Origin: Chryseobacterium sp. OSA05B
Lineage (GTDB): Bacteria; Bacteroidota; Bacteroidia; Flavobacteriales; Weeksellaceae
Reading direction: 5' to 3'
NCBI RefSeq assembly: GCF_019970065.1
Contig: NZ_JAHXYH010000002.1
Span: 496,001 to 560,000 of the forward strand
Length of the DNA stretch: 64,000 bases
Below are positions 16,490 to 23,660 of this stretch, piece by piece. Both the position numbers and the translations under genes were made by a program. Every line of letters begins with the position of its first letter. Position 1 is the first letter of the stretch. The notes under the pieces were generated by a model, which saw only the letters and a list, made by a program, of their open reading frames with translations, was not told the origin of the DNA and searched no databases.

Positions 16490-17695
16490 ATGGATTTAAA
16501 ATCAAACGAACCTTTCTGGTTGATAAAGAACGGACTGATAGAATCTTATCCTTCTCTGAAATCAAATGAAAACTGCGATGTTTTAATTATCGGTGGAGGT
16601 ATTACCGGAAGCCTTGTTGCCCATCAGATGATCAGTGACGGATATAAAACAATCCTGATTGATAAACGCGAAATCTGTAATGGGAGCACTTCTGCGACCA
16701 CTTCCATGCTGCAGTATGAAATAGACGTTCCTCTGTACGAACTGACTGAAAAGATAGGTGAAAAAGGAGCTGTAGCAAGTTATAAAGCCTGTTCCGAAGC
16801 AATAGATAATCTTGAAAAGCTTACGAAGCTGATCAAGTCTGATGCAGGTTTTAAACGAAAAAAATCGCTGTATTTTGCTTCAAAAAAGAAAGATGTAAAG
16901 TGGCTTCAGGAAGAATGTAAAGCCAGAAAAAAGGCAGGATTCAACGTAAAATGGCTGGAAGCAGAACAAATTGTAGAACAGTTCGGATTTGAAAACACAT
17001 ATGGAGCTATTCTGTCAAAACAGGGAGCCAGCATTGATGCGTTTAAATTTGCCCATGAACTGCTTGAACATAATGCAAAAAAAGGCTTAAAAATCTTTGA
17101 TAAAACGGAAATGAAGAAGGTAGAATATCACAAAGGCTTTAATCTGGTAACTGTTGAAAGCGGCTTTCAGATCAAGGCTAAAAAGGTGATTTACTGCATC
17201 GGCTATGAAAGCAAAAACCTGTTGAAGGAAAACTTTGTGGATTTAAAAAGTACATTCGCTATCGTTTCAGAAATTGATGATGACAAATTCAAAAACATCA
17301 GCAGTACATTGGTCTGGAATACGGATGATCCTTATATCTATATGCGTACAACAGATGACGGACGACTTCTGATAGGTGGAGGAGATGAAGATTTCTATGA
17401 TGCTGAAAAACGGGATTCTCTTCTCGGTAAAAAAGAGAAAGAAATTCTGAAAAACCTTAAAAAAATAAAACCCGATTATCATTTCTATACAGATTTTGTC
17501 TGGGCCGGAACTTTCGGGGAAACTAAAGATGGGCTGCCTTATATCGGCGAACATAAAAAATTTAAAAATTCATACTTTGTTCTGGGCTTCGGAGGAAACG
17601 GTATTACTTTTTCCGTGACGGGAATGGACATGGTTTCTCAGTTTATGAAAAACAAAGAGCATCTGCTGTCTGAATATTTTCAATTTGGGAGATAA
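16490..17695 (+). CDS. FAD-dependent oxidoreductase (DAO family)
   Basis: 401 residues. N-terminal Rossmann dinucleotide-binding motif VLIIGGGITGSLVAHQM with the trailing acidic residue in LIDKRE at about residues 27-56, followed by NGSTSATTSMLQYE, which resembles the FAD contact segment of glycine oxidase-like proteins. The C-terminal FAD segment is GLPYIGEH...FGGNGITFSVTG. Probably oxidises an amine or amino acid; the substrate is not evident. No partner Rieske domain is fused at the C-terminus, as it is in some related proteins. Cytosolic. Confidence 0.87.
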   Translation: MDLKSNEPFWLIKNGLIESYPSLKSNENCDVLIIGGGITGSLVAHQMISDGYKTILIDKREICNGSTSATTSMLQYEIDVPLYELTEKIGEKGAVASYKACSEAIDNLEKLTKLIKSDAGFKRKKSLYFASKKKDVKWLQEECKARKKAGFNVKWLEAEQIVEQFGFENTYGAILSKQGASIDAFKFAHELLEHNAKKGLKIFDKTEMKKVEYHKGFNLVTVESGFQIKAKKVIYCIGYESKNLLKENFVDLKSTFAIVSEIDDDKFKNISSTLVWNTDDPYIYMRTTDDGRLLIGGGDEDFYDAEKRDSLLGKKEKEILKNLKKIKPDYHFYTDFVWAGTFGETKDGLPYIGEHKKFKNSYFVLGFGGNGITFSVTGMDMVSQFMKNKEHLLSEYFQFGR

Positions 17696-17741
17696 AACTG
17701 ATCTCGGCTACAATTGCAGACTGATATTTAAGAAAAACACA

Positions 17742-17770
17742 AGAAAAATGGTGGCTGAAAAGCCACCATT
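17742..17770 (-). terminator. Terminator of the DUF4139-VWA operon
   Basis: Ten-bp perfect stem AATGGTGGCT / AGCCACCATT with a 4-nt loop; on the minus strand it is followed by T-rich sequence. It lies 5 nt beyond the VWA stop. Confidence 0.8.
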
Positions 17771-17774
17771 CCTA

Positions 17775-18971
17775 CTATTTCGAAGTATATCCACTCGTTT
17801 TTGCCTGCTCCAGAATAGACCTTTCAATCGCTTTTCCAAGGTCGTCGGAATCTGCATTACCCCGTTTTTTCATTTCGGCATCAATGTATTCCTGACGTTT
17901 TCTGGACAGTTCTTCAATCTCCTTCTGGATTTTTCCGCGCTCTGCAGATTTAACAGCAACTGCTTTTTTAATTTCTTCCTTGCTTTTACCTTTCAGTTCA
18001 GCCGGAAGTGCGTCGTCTTTTACGGTGGCGATAAATCCTGCATCTTTTTCTGCTTTGTCTACCAAATCCCAGTGATCGTTTTTATAGGCATTCTTCTTAG
18101 ACTTGGCAACAGTTCTTTCAACATAATTGGAAACCGACTGTACCTCAGCATTTCTGTCCTGAGCTTCCTGTTTTAGTTTATACTCTGAGCCGTGATTTCC
18201 GTAGAAAATGTATGTGTCATTCAGCCTGGTATTGCATTCTGAAATTCTTACATCATAAGGCGTTTCAATATAAATTACCTTTCTATCGCTGTCGATATTG
18301 AAGTATTTTCCGCCACCTACAACCGCTCCGTTTTGCCAGAAGGTTTGGGTTCCTTCTTCTCGGCTTCCGCAGAAAATGGTATTGGTGTAGATATTTTTGC
18401 TTTTGGCTTTAGAGATCACTTCTTTGTAATTCACTTTTCCCTGATCGAAGGGTTCATTACCGGCAATATAAATCAGTTTCATGCTTTTTTCGTTGCCATC
18501 CCAGTTCAGGTTCATCGAGGCGTCACGGATCACAGCACCGCAGTATTCGTTACCGCCGTTGGTTCTCAGGGCAAATAATTTCTCGGAAACCAGATCGAGA
18601 TCCTGGGTAAGCGGAGTAACCTGGCGGATATAGTTCTCATCACGAATACCGTCATTTCCGTATTCATAAAGGGCAATTTCTATCTGAGGAGCCTTTCCGT
18701 TATACTTCAGGGTGGTCAATGTGTTCACAATATTCCAAAGTCTGGATTTAGCCTGATCAATCAGTCCGTCCATACTGTTGGAAGTATCCAGCAGAAGCGC
18801 GACCTGGATTTTATTATCCTTTGATGGTGTTGGAATCTCGGTTATGGAAGCATTCTGTACCAATGCTGCTCTGTCTGTTGTGGTGCTGTTTGAACAGCGG
18901 ATGTCTGAAAAACTGCCGGAGCTTAAAAAAGCGGTAACGGCTGTCATTGCTAAGATTTTTAAAGTTGTCAT
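17775..18971 (-). CDS. Secreted von Willebrand factor A domain protein
   Basis: 398 residues. A hydrophobic N-terminus with a possible lipobox (IRCS, Cys26) is followed by a VWA domain whose metal-binding MIDAS motif D62-T-S64-N-S66 is intact. The C-terminal ~130 residues are highly charged and helical (Lys/Glu-rich coiled coil). VWA domains bind protein partners through a bound metal. It is 18 bp downstream of the DUF4139 gene and surely co-transcribed, so the two may form an envelope complex. The upstream operon promoter region carries the ACTTGGTGA direct repeat at 20651-20680. Confidence 0.88.
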   Translation of the reverse strand: MTTLKILAMTAVTAFLSSGSFSDIRCSNSTTTDRAALVQNASITEIPTPSKDNKIQVALLLDTSNSMDGLIDQAKSRLWNIVNTLTTLKYNGKAPQIEIALYEYGNDGIRDENYIRQVTPLTQDLDLVSEKLFALRTNGGNEYCGAVIRDASMNLNWDGNEKSMKLIYIAGNEPFDQGKVNYKEVISKAKSKNIYTNTIFCGSREEGTQTFWQNGAVVGGGKYFNIDSDRKVIYIETPYDVRISECNTRLNDTYIFYGNHGSEYKLKQEAQDRNAEVQSVSNYVERTVAKSKKNAYKNDHWDLVDKAEKDAGFIATVKDDALPAELKGKSKEEIKKAVAVKSAERGKIQKEIEELSRKRQEYIDAEMKKRGNADSDDLGKAIERSILEQAKTSGYTSK

Positions 18972-18989
18972 AGTGCTATTTTTTATGGG

Positions 18990-20591
18990 TTATCTGCTGT
19001 AATACTGAACCTGCATTTCTTTCGGATACTTCACTTCATAAGAGAAATTAATCTTGTCCGAACTACCACTGCCGATGTTTCTGTTCCAAAGAATGCTTCC
19101 TGTTTTCTCATCAAAACTGCCGTTTCCAATCTCTAAGGCTTTAACCTGTATTTTAGAATTTTCGCTGATCGGAAGCTGATCAAGGATTTCCAGCTCAATG
19201 TTTTCTTTGGTATTGTTTCTGATGCTGATCTGGAAGGACTCTGTTTCCCACTTATTGCTGTTGAAGTTTTTCTGAGAAGTTTTGTCCTCCAGTTTGATTC
19301 TTTTAACGGTAATTCTTTCATCCACACCTAGAGAAATAGGGAATTCATCCTTTACATAATTGCTAGCAATGCTGGTTTTCCCGATATAATTATCTTCAAA
19401 ATAGATATTGGCTTCTCCGGAGATCAGATTAAGATTCTGCCAGTTTTTAATAAATGCCATCAGGAATACCTGGTTGTTCAGTTTTGGTACTGTGTGGTAT
19501 TTATAGGTAGCATCGATTTGTTTTTTATCAAGGATCACATACTGTTCTTTTTCCTGGCTTAAGATCGTTTGGTCATAATTAAGCTCATAAATGACATTCA
19601 TCTGGCTGTCCGAAACGGTGGCTACAGGGATTTGACTTGGTTTAACCACTACTTCATCTCTCATCTGATAAGAATTCACTTCTTTTGCGGCTGCTTTCAG
19701 TCTGTAGCTGGCGGTTTCAGCCTGTGGATTATGTGGCGTATATTCGGCAACATAAAGCGGAGAAAGGATAGGTCTGTCCTGATTGTAGGAAGGTCTGTAG
19801 GTAGAAACAAACAGTTTTATATTTTTCCAGTCCTGGCCGGTTTTCTGGTAGATTTTTCCTTTGTAAACCATTTCAATCGGCTTCTTCACCGATTCTGCAT
19901 GGAGATCATAAGATGGAACCCAGCCTGCATCAGAAACGATATAGCTCACCCCTAAATTCAGATTCGTTTCATGGTCTGCAAGGATTTCCAGAAGAAGTTC
20001 TTTTCTGTTGGTATTTTTATTCGTCTGTTCTTCTGCGAATTGATTGCTGATCTTCGCAATACCTTCATCCAAAACTGTTTTCTGTTCATTCAAAACAAAA
20101 ACCTGATTATCGATTTCCAGCATTCTTTTTCTGTAAAACTCAGTCAGTTTGATTAGCTGCTCCTGAGGAGTGGATTTGTCATTGGTAGAGATCTTTAAAT
20201 TGTCATTAATGATCTGCTGCTCGCCGTTCAGGTTCTTGATTTGGATATTCAGTAGATTGACCTGTCTTTGCAATTTTTTTCTTTCATCATCCAGTTTCTT
20301 TTCTCCTGCAGAAAAATCTTCATCTTTCAGAAAGTTGCTCTGTGGCGTGATGGAAAGAAGCGTTGTATTTTTTTCAAGATTGATCTTGTAAGTATTTTCG
20401 TCAAGGTTGTTGGGAAGATTGATGATTCTTACCATATTTCTTCCTTTTTGCAGGGTAACGGAGGTGCTTCCGAAAACTTTGGCACCCTGAAGGAAGACGG
20501 TGGCCTGTTTCACTTCAATTTCCTTCTTGATTTCCTGTCCTTTTAATAACGAAACAGAAAATGCAATGAGTAGTAATAAATAGCGTTTCAT
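18990..20591 (-). CDS. DUF4139 (MuiA-like) periplasmic protein
   Basis: 533 residues with a signal peptide ending near LLKGQ. An N-terminal DUF4140-type domain (VKQATVFLQGAKVFG... TLQKGRNMVRI) is followed by a coiled coil at about 90-200 and a large beta-rich DUF4139 domain (VSYIVSDAGWVPSYDLHA... KGKIYQKTGQDWKN). The family includes proteins annotated as mucoidy inhibitor A; biochemical function is unknown. It is the first gene of an operon with the VWA protein. Its promoter region holds a 30-bp direct-repeat site also found upstream of the SIMPL and LytS-kinase genes. Confidence 0.9.
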   Translation of the reverse strand: MKRYLLLLIAFSVSLLKGQEIKKEIEVKQATVFLQGAKVFGSTSVTLQKGRNMVRIINLPNNLDENTYKINLEKNTTLLSITPQSNFLKDEDFSAGEKKLDDERKKLQRQVNLLNIQIKNLNGEQQIINDNLKISTNDKSTPQEQLIKLTEFYRKRMLEIDNQVFVLNEQKTVLDEGIAKISNQFAEEQTNKNTNRKELLLEILADHETNLNLGVSYIVSDAGWVPSYDLHAESVKKPIEMVYKGKIYQKTGQDWKNIKLFVSTYRPSYNQDRPILSPLYVAEYTPHNPQAETASYRLKAAAKEVNSYQMRDEVVVKPSQIPVATVSDSQMNVIYELNYDQTILSQEKEQYVILDKKQIDATYKYHTVPKLNNQVFLMAFIKNWQNLNLISGEANIYFEDNYIGKTSIASNYVKDEFPISLGVDERITVKRIKLEDKTSQKNFNSNKWETESFQISIRNNTKENIELEILDQLPISENSKIQVKALEIGNGSFDEKTGSILWNRNIGSGSSDKINFSYEVKYPKEMQVQYYSR

Positions 20592-20615
20592 AGTGTATTA
20601 TTTTAATTCCTGTAG

Positions 20616-20623
20616 TAAAATTA
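20616..20623 (-). promoter_or_regulatory. -7-like box of the DUF4139-VWA operon
   Basis: On the minus strand this reads TAATTTTA, one base off TAnnTTTG, 24 nt before the ATG. The direct-repeat site begins 27 bp further upstream, a spacing suited to an activator. Confidence 0.35.
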
Positions 20624-20650
20624 TCCCTATTTAAGGCTGAAAATAAGGAG

Positions 20651-20680
20651 ACTTGGTGAAACCTGACTTTCACTTGGTGA
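20651..20680. promoter_or_regulatory. Direct-repeat operator candidate, site 1
   Basis: ACTTGGTGA at 20651-20659 and again at 20672-20680, identical copies 21 bp apart. The region between also forms the inverted repeat GTGAAA-N6-TTTCAC. It lies ~60 bp upstream of the DUF4139 start. On the plus strand it reads in the direction opposite to the gene it precedes. Confidence 0.65.
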
Positions 20681-20701
20681 GCTTAAACATCAGCCTGGAA
20701 A

Positions 20702-20730
20702 AAAAAACAGCCCTTTCGGACTGTCTTTTT
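20702..20730 (-). terminator. Terminator of the SIMPL gene
   Basis: Stem ACAG-x-CC / GG-x-CTGT with a TTTC loop and A/T runs at both sides; it lies 14 nt past the SIMPL stop. Confidence 0.65.
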
Positions 20731-20743
20731 AAATCTGTTAATT

Positions 20744-21421
20744 CTAAAGGATTTCGTATCTTGTTTTGATGCTGTATTTCAGCTTGATATTTTCGATATT
20801 GTCGAAAGAAAAATCTATCGTAGCGTCTGCTGCTGCTTCCATCTGCATATTTCTCACACTGCTTTTGTAAGCTACCGGAAGAACCATATCGCTGGTGTAA
20901 TCTTCAATTTCGATGATCTCAAGAGGAGCTCCGGTTTTTTTACCCATACTTTCCAAAAGATAATCTGCCTTTTCTTTGGCTGCCTTTAATGCATTGATTT
21001 TAATTGTTTTTCTGAAGTCTGCTATTTTAGTGTTCTTCACTTCCGAAACATTCAGGTTGCTTACCCATTTTTGGTTGAGGTCTTCAAATATTTTGCTGAT
21101 GTTCGCTTTCGTATTGACTTTGAACTGATAGCTTTTCGTGAATTTTCCATTTTTAGCGTAAACATTCTGGTACATGGATTTGAATTTGATGTCTTCGTTC
21201 TTTACACCTCCGTTTTTCAACGTTTCAAACAGTTTCTTTTCATTATCTGCCAGATCGTTCTTGTTATCCGCTTTAATGCCTACGCTGAAGATGATTTCAT
21301 CCGGTTCTACTTCCATTTCTGCAATCCCTGTAACTTCAATTGCATTTTTCTTTACTTCCTGTGCATTTACAAAACTTCCCAGGGTAAAGATTCCGATCAA
21401 TAAAAAATGTCTCAATTTCAT
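20744..21421 (-). CDS. SIMPL-domain (DUF541) periplasmic protein
   Basis: 225 residues with a signal peptide ending near FVNAQ. The body is a SIMPL/DUF541 domain: VTGIAEMEVEPDEIIFSVGI at the start, a long helical segment, KANISKIFEDL, and IKINALKAAKEKADYLLESMGKKTG, the most conserved part. Relatives include oxidative-stress and kinase-interaction proteins, and SIMPL domains may form ring-shaped oligomers. It has its own terminator and promoter region; the latter carries the same direct-repeat site as the DUF4139 operon. Confidence 0.9.
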   Translation of the reverse strand: MKLRHFLLIGIFTLGSFVNAQEVKKNAIEVTGIAEMEVEPDEIIFSVGIKADNKNDLADNEKKLFETLKNGGVKNEDIKFKSMYQNVYAKNGKFTKSYQFKVNTKANISKIFEDLNQKWVSNLNVSEVKNTKIADFRKTIKINALKAAKEKADYLLESMGKKTGAPLEIIEIEDYTSDMVLPVAYKSSVRNMQMEAAADATIDFSFDNIENIKLKYSIKTRYEIL

Positions 21422-21480
21422 AATTTCTTGTTTTAAATTCTGATGTAAAATTACTGCTATCTGAAACCCGAAATAAAGAG

Positions 21481-21510
21481 ACTTGGTGAAATGAGGTTTT
21501 CACTTGGTGG
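21481..21510. promoter_or_regulatory. Direct-repeat operator candidate, site 2
   Basis: ACTTGGTGA at 21481-21489 and ACTTGGTGG at 21502-21510, 21 bp apart, ~60 bp upstream of the SIMPL start. As in site 1 the preceding bases are AGAG, and the middle has GTGAAA-N6-TTTCAC. Confidence 0.65.
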
Positions 21511-21519
21511 ATGCCTATA

Positions 21520-21551
21520 AAAAAGACGATCCCCGTGAGAATCGCCTTTTC
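21520..21551 (-). terminator. Probable terminator downstream of the amidohydrolase
   Basis: Imperfect stem around GACGAT / ATCGCC with A and T runs, ~160 nt after the amidohydrolase stop on the minus strand. Confidence 0.5.
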
Positions 21552-21672
21552 AAGCTTTTTTTAAAACGTTTTAAAACATTAAGATCAATGAAGGATGTAA
21601 GGTTAGTTAAGAAAAAATCAAATGATTTTTAAGCTGTACGTCTTAAAGCGAAGCTAAAACTTAATACTCTTA

Positions 21673-21710
21673 AAAGCTTAACAAGAATCTTAATGGTTCA
21701 AAAATTAAGT
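21673..21710. repeat. Dispersed 3'-end repeat, copy 2
   Basis: AGCTTAACAAGAATCTTAAT and the following GGTTCAAAAATTAAG resemble 10156-10187, and both abut a minus-strand stop. The adjoining spacer from 21560 holds further runs of CTTAA and AAGCTT words but no ORF. Confidence 0.5.
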
Positions 21711-23465
21711 TTAATAGATAAAGTAAACCTTTGAAATCTTATCGTTTTTAATTTCATAAATAGCAGTTGCTTCCGTTTTTACACCAGGTCTAACCCCTGA
21801 AACGCTCTCTTTATCAATAACCGTATTGAGATTGACGATCCTCTGTTTGATCTCGCAATGCAGATCAGGATATTTATCAAACATAGCGGAGTAGGTTTTT
21901 TTCATGGCTTCTTTTCCTTTACTGATCAGCTTTCCGGGGAACATATAAAGCTCTACATCATCTGAATAAGGTTCCAGAAAAGCATCAATATTTCTTGCGT
22001 TATAAGCATTGAGCTGCTGCTGCGCCAGGGATTCCGGTGTTACTTTTACAATTTTTGTCAGATCTACAGGCAATCCGTTTTTCATGACCAGATCAATTTT
22101 TGTCAGATTGTCAAGGTTATCAACCGGATTGGCATTCAGTAAAACAAAATCAGCGGTTTTGCCAGCTTCTATGCTGCCGTATTCATTGTCTTTATTAAGG
22201 ATCTTCGCAGGAATAATGGTCGCCGACTGAAGGATCTGCCATTCGTTCATCCCACTTTCTTTCATCGCTTTAAGTTCTGCGAGAAAGGATGACGCGTGCT
22301 GTGTTCCTATATTTCCGGCATCGGTACCGGCAGCAAGCATTACGCCTCCATCAGCCAGTTTTTTAAGATTGACTTTTCGGATAGAGTCTGTTTTTGAGAT
22401 GTACGCTTTTATCTTAGGGTCACTGAACCGGACTTTACGTTTATTGAGCATCGCAGAATCTGAGGTTTGCGTAAGATGCTTCAGATCATACATAGAGCCG
22501 ATGCTTTCAGGATTGGAGTTTTCAAGTTCATAGGTATTGTAAACTTTTTTTTGTCCGTAAGTGTCATAATAATTATCCATAACCGTTAGGGTAGGGCTTA
22601 CAATAACTTTTTTTGACTTTAAAAGTTTTACAAAATCATCAGAAACAATTTCGTCTTCTATATTATGAACCAGAAAATCGGCACCGTTGAGTACTGCTGT
22701 TTCTGCAGTGAAGCGTTCTGTAGCGTGAACGGCTACTTTTAAATTATTTCTGTGCGCTTCATCAATGACTGCTTTTATCGTCGGTTCCAGCTTCTTCGTC
22801 TGCTCTTTCTTTTTATCTGCTTCTCCTGTGACGATATACCATATTTTGATAAAGTCTGGTTTGTAAGGAATCTGTTCCTGTACGAGTTTTTTAGCATCAT
22901 CAATGGATGTAAGCAGCCGGAAAGGTTCATTTTTATTGAGGTTTTTAAACACTTCAGGTTCATAGGTCGTGATCAGCGGTCCGGACATATAGACTGAAGG
23001 AAGACGATCATTGACTTTTAGAGAATCCCGAAGCTTCAATAAATTATAAGTTGCTCCCGGATCAATAACTGATGTAATTCCCATTTTAAGATATCGCTGC
23101 ATAAGATCTTCCATATGACTATGGCTCCAGCTGATCTCTTTTTCATAAGGAACATGTTTTCTGAGATCAAGGGCATCAGGTCTCGTATACAAACCTCCGC
23201 TCTGGAAAAAGTGAACGTGTGAGTCTGTCATTCCGGGGATCAGAAATTTTCCTTCACCATTGATGACGTGGGAATTCTGAGGAATTTTGATCTGCTTGCT
23301 GGGTTTTACAGCGGTAATGGTTTTTCCCGTCATGATAACAGTCTGGCCCGGAATCATCTTTTTATGGACCACATCAGCCACCGTTACATTCTGAATGTAG
23401 ATCTGTGCATGAACACTGCCTGTACAAAATAAAGCTACAAGTATAATCCGGAGTTTTTTATTCAT
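21711..23465 (-). CDS. Secreted amidohydrolase fused to a SnoaL/NTF2-like domain
   Basis: 584 residues with a signal peptide ending near SVHAQ. Residues ~40-450 form an amidohydrolase/imidazolonepropionase-like TIM barrel: metal ligands in DSHVHFF, AVHATER, and DAGN, with the usual beta-sandwich segments on both sides (GKTITAVKP; GKTADFVLLNANPVDNLDNLTKIDLVMKNG). The last ~115 residues (ESLAQQQLNAYNARNIDAFLEPYSDD onward) match a SnoaL-like NTF2 domain. Likely a periplasmic metal-dependent peptidase or amidase; the fused domain may bind substrate or make it dimerise. A TATATTTG -7 box precedes the start. Confidence 0.87.
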   Translation of the reverse strand: MNKKLRIILVALFCTGSVHAQIYIQNVTVADVVHKKMIPGQTVIMTGKTITAVKPSKQIKIPQNSHVINGEGKFLIPGMTDSHVHFFQSGGLYTRPDALDLRKHVPYEKEISWSHSHMEDLMQRYLKMGITSVIDPGATYNLLKLRDSLKVNDRLPSVYMSGPLITTYEPEVFKNLNKNEPFRLLTSIDDAKKLVQEQIPYKPDFIKIWYIVTGEADKKKEQTKKLEPTIKAVIDEAHRNNLKVAVHATERFTAETAVLNGADFLVHNIEDEIVSDDFVKLLKSKKVIVSPTLTVMDNYYDTYGQKKVYNTYELENSNPESIGSMYDLKHLTQTSDSAMLNKRKVRFSDPKIKAYISKTDSIRKVNLKKLADGGVMLAAGTDAGNIGTQHASSFLAELKAMKESGMNEWQILQSATIIPAKILNKDNEYGSIEAGKTADFVLLNANPVDNLDNLTKIDLVMKNGLPVDLTKIVKVTPESLAQQQLNAYNARNIDAFLEPYSDDVELYMFPGKLISKGKEAMKKTYSAMFDKYPDLHCEIKQRIVNLNTVIDKESVSGVRPGVKTEATAIYEIKNDKISKVYFIY

Positions 23466-23488
23466 AATTTTAGTATAAAATCGTCCTA

Positions 23489-23496
23489 CAAATATA
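23489..23496 (-). promoter_or_regulatory. -7 box of the amidohydrolase gene
   Basis: CAAATATA, minus strand TATATTTG, 23 nt before the ATG at 23465. Confidence 0.5.
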
Positions 23497-23574
23497 AAGA
23501 AAGACTCACGCTTCTGTGGTATATTATTTTGGAGCCGTTAAAAAAATGAAAAGATTGATTCTTTGAAGGAGCAG

Positions 23575-23604
23575 ACTTGGTGAGTTGAAGTTTTGACTTG
23601 GTAA
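23575..23604 (+). promoter_or_regulatory. Direct-repeat operator candidate, site 3
   Basis: ACTTGGTGA at 23575-23583 and ACTTGGTAA at 23596-23604, 21 bp apart, ~57 bp upstream of the preferred kinase start and ~29 bp upstream of a TTACTTTG -7-like box (23634-23641). Here the repeat reads in the same direction as the gene. Confidence 0.65.
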
Positions 23605-23660
23605 AGAATAGAAAAGGATACATAAAGTTTTACTTACTTTGCATTAAAGATCTGAAATCC

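Noticed and set aside
20651..20680. Site 1 as part of the SIMPL terminator
   Set aside because: The terminator at 20702-20730 is separate, and the same direct repeat occurs where no terminator is adjacent (site 3).
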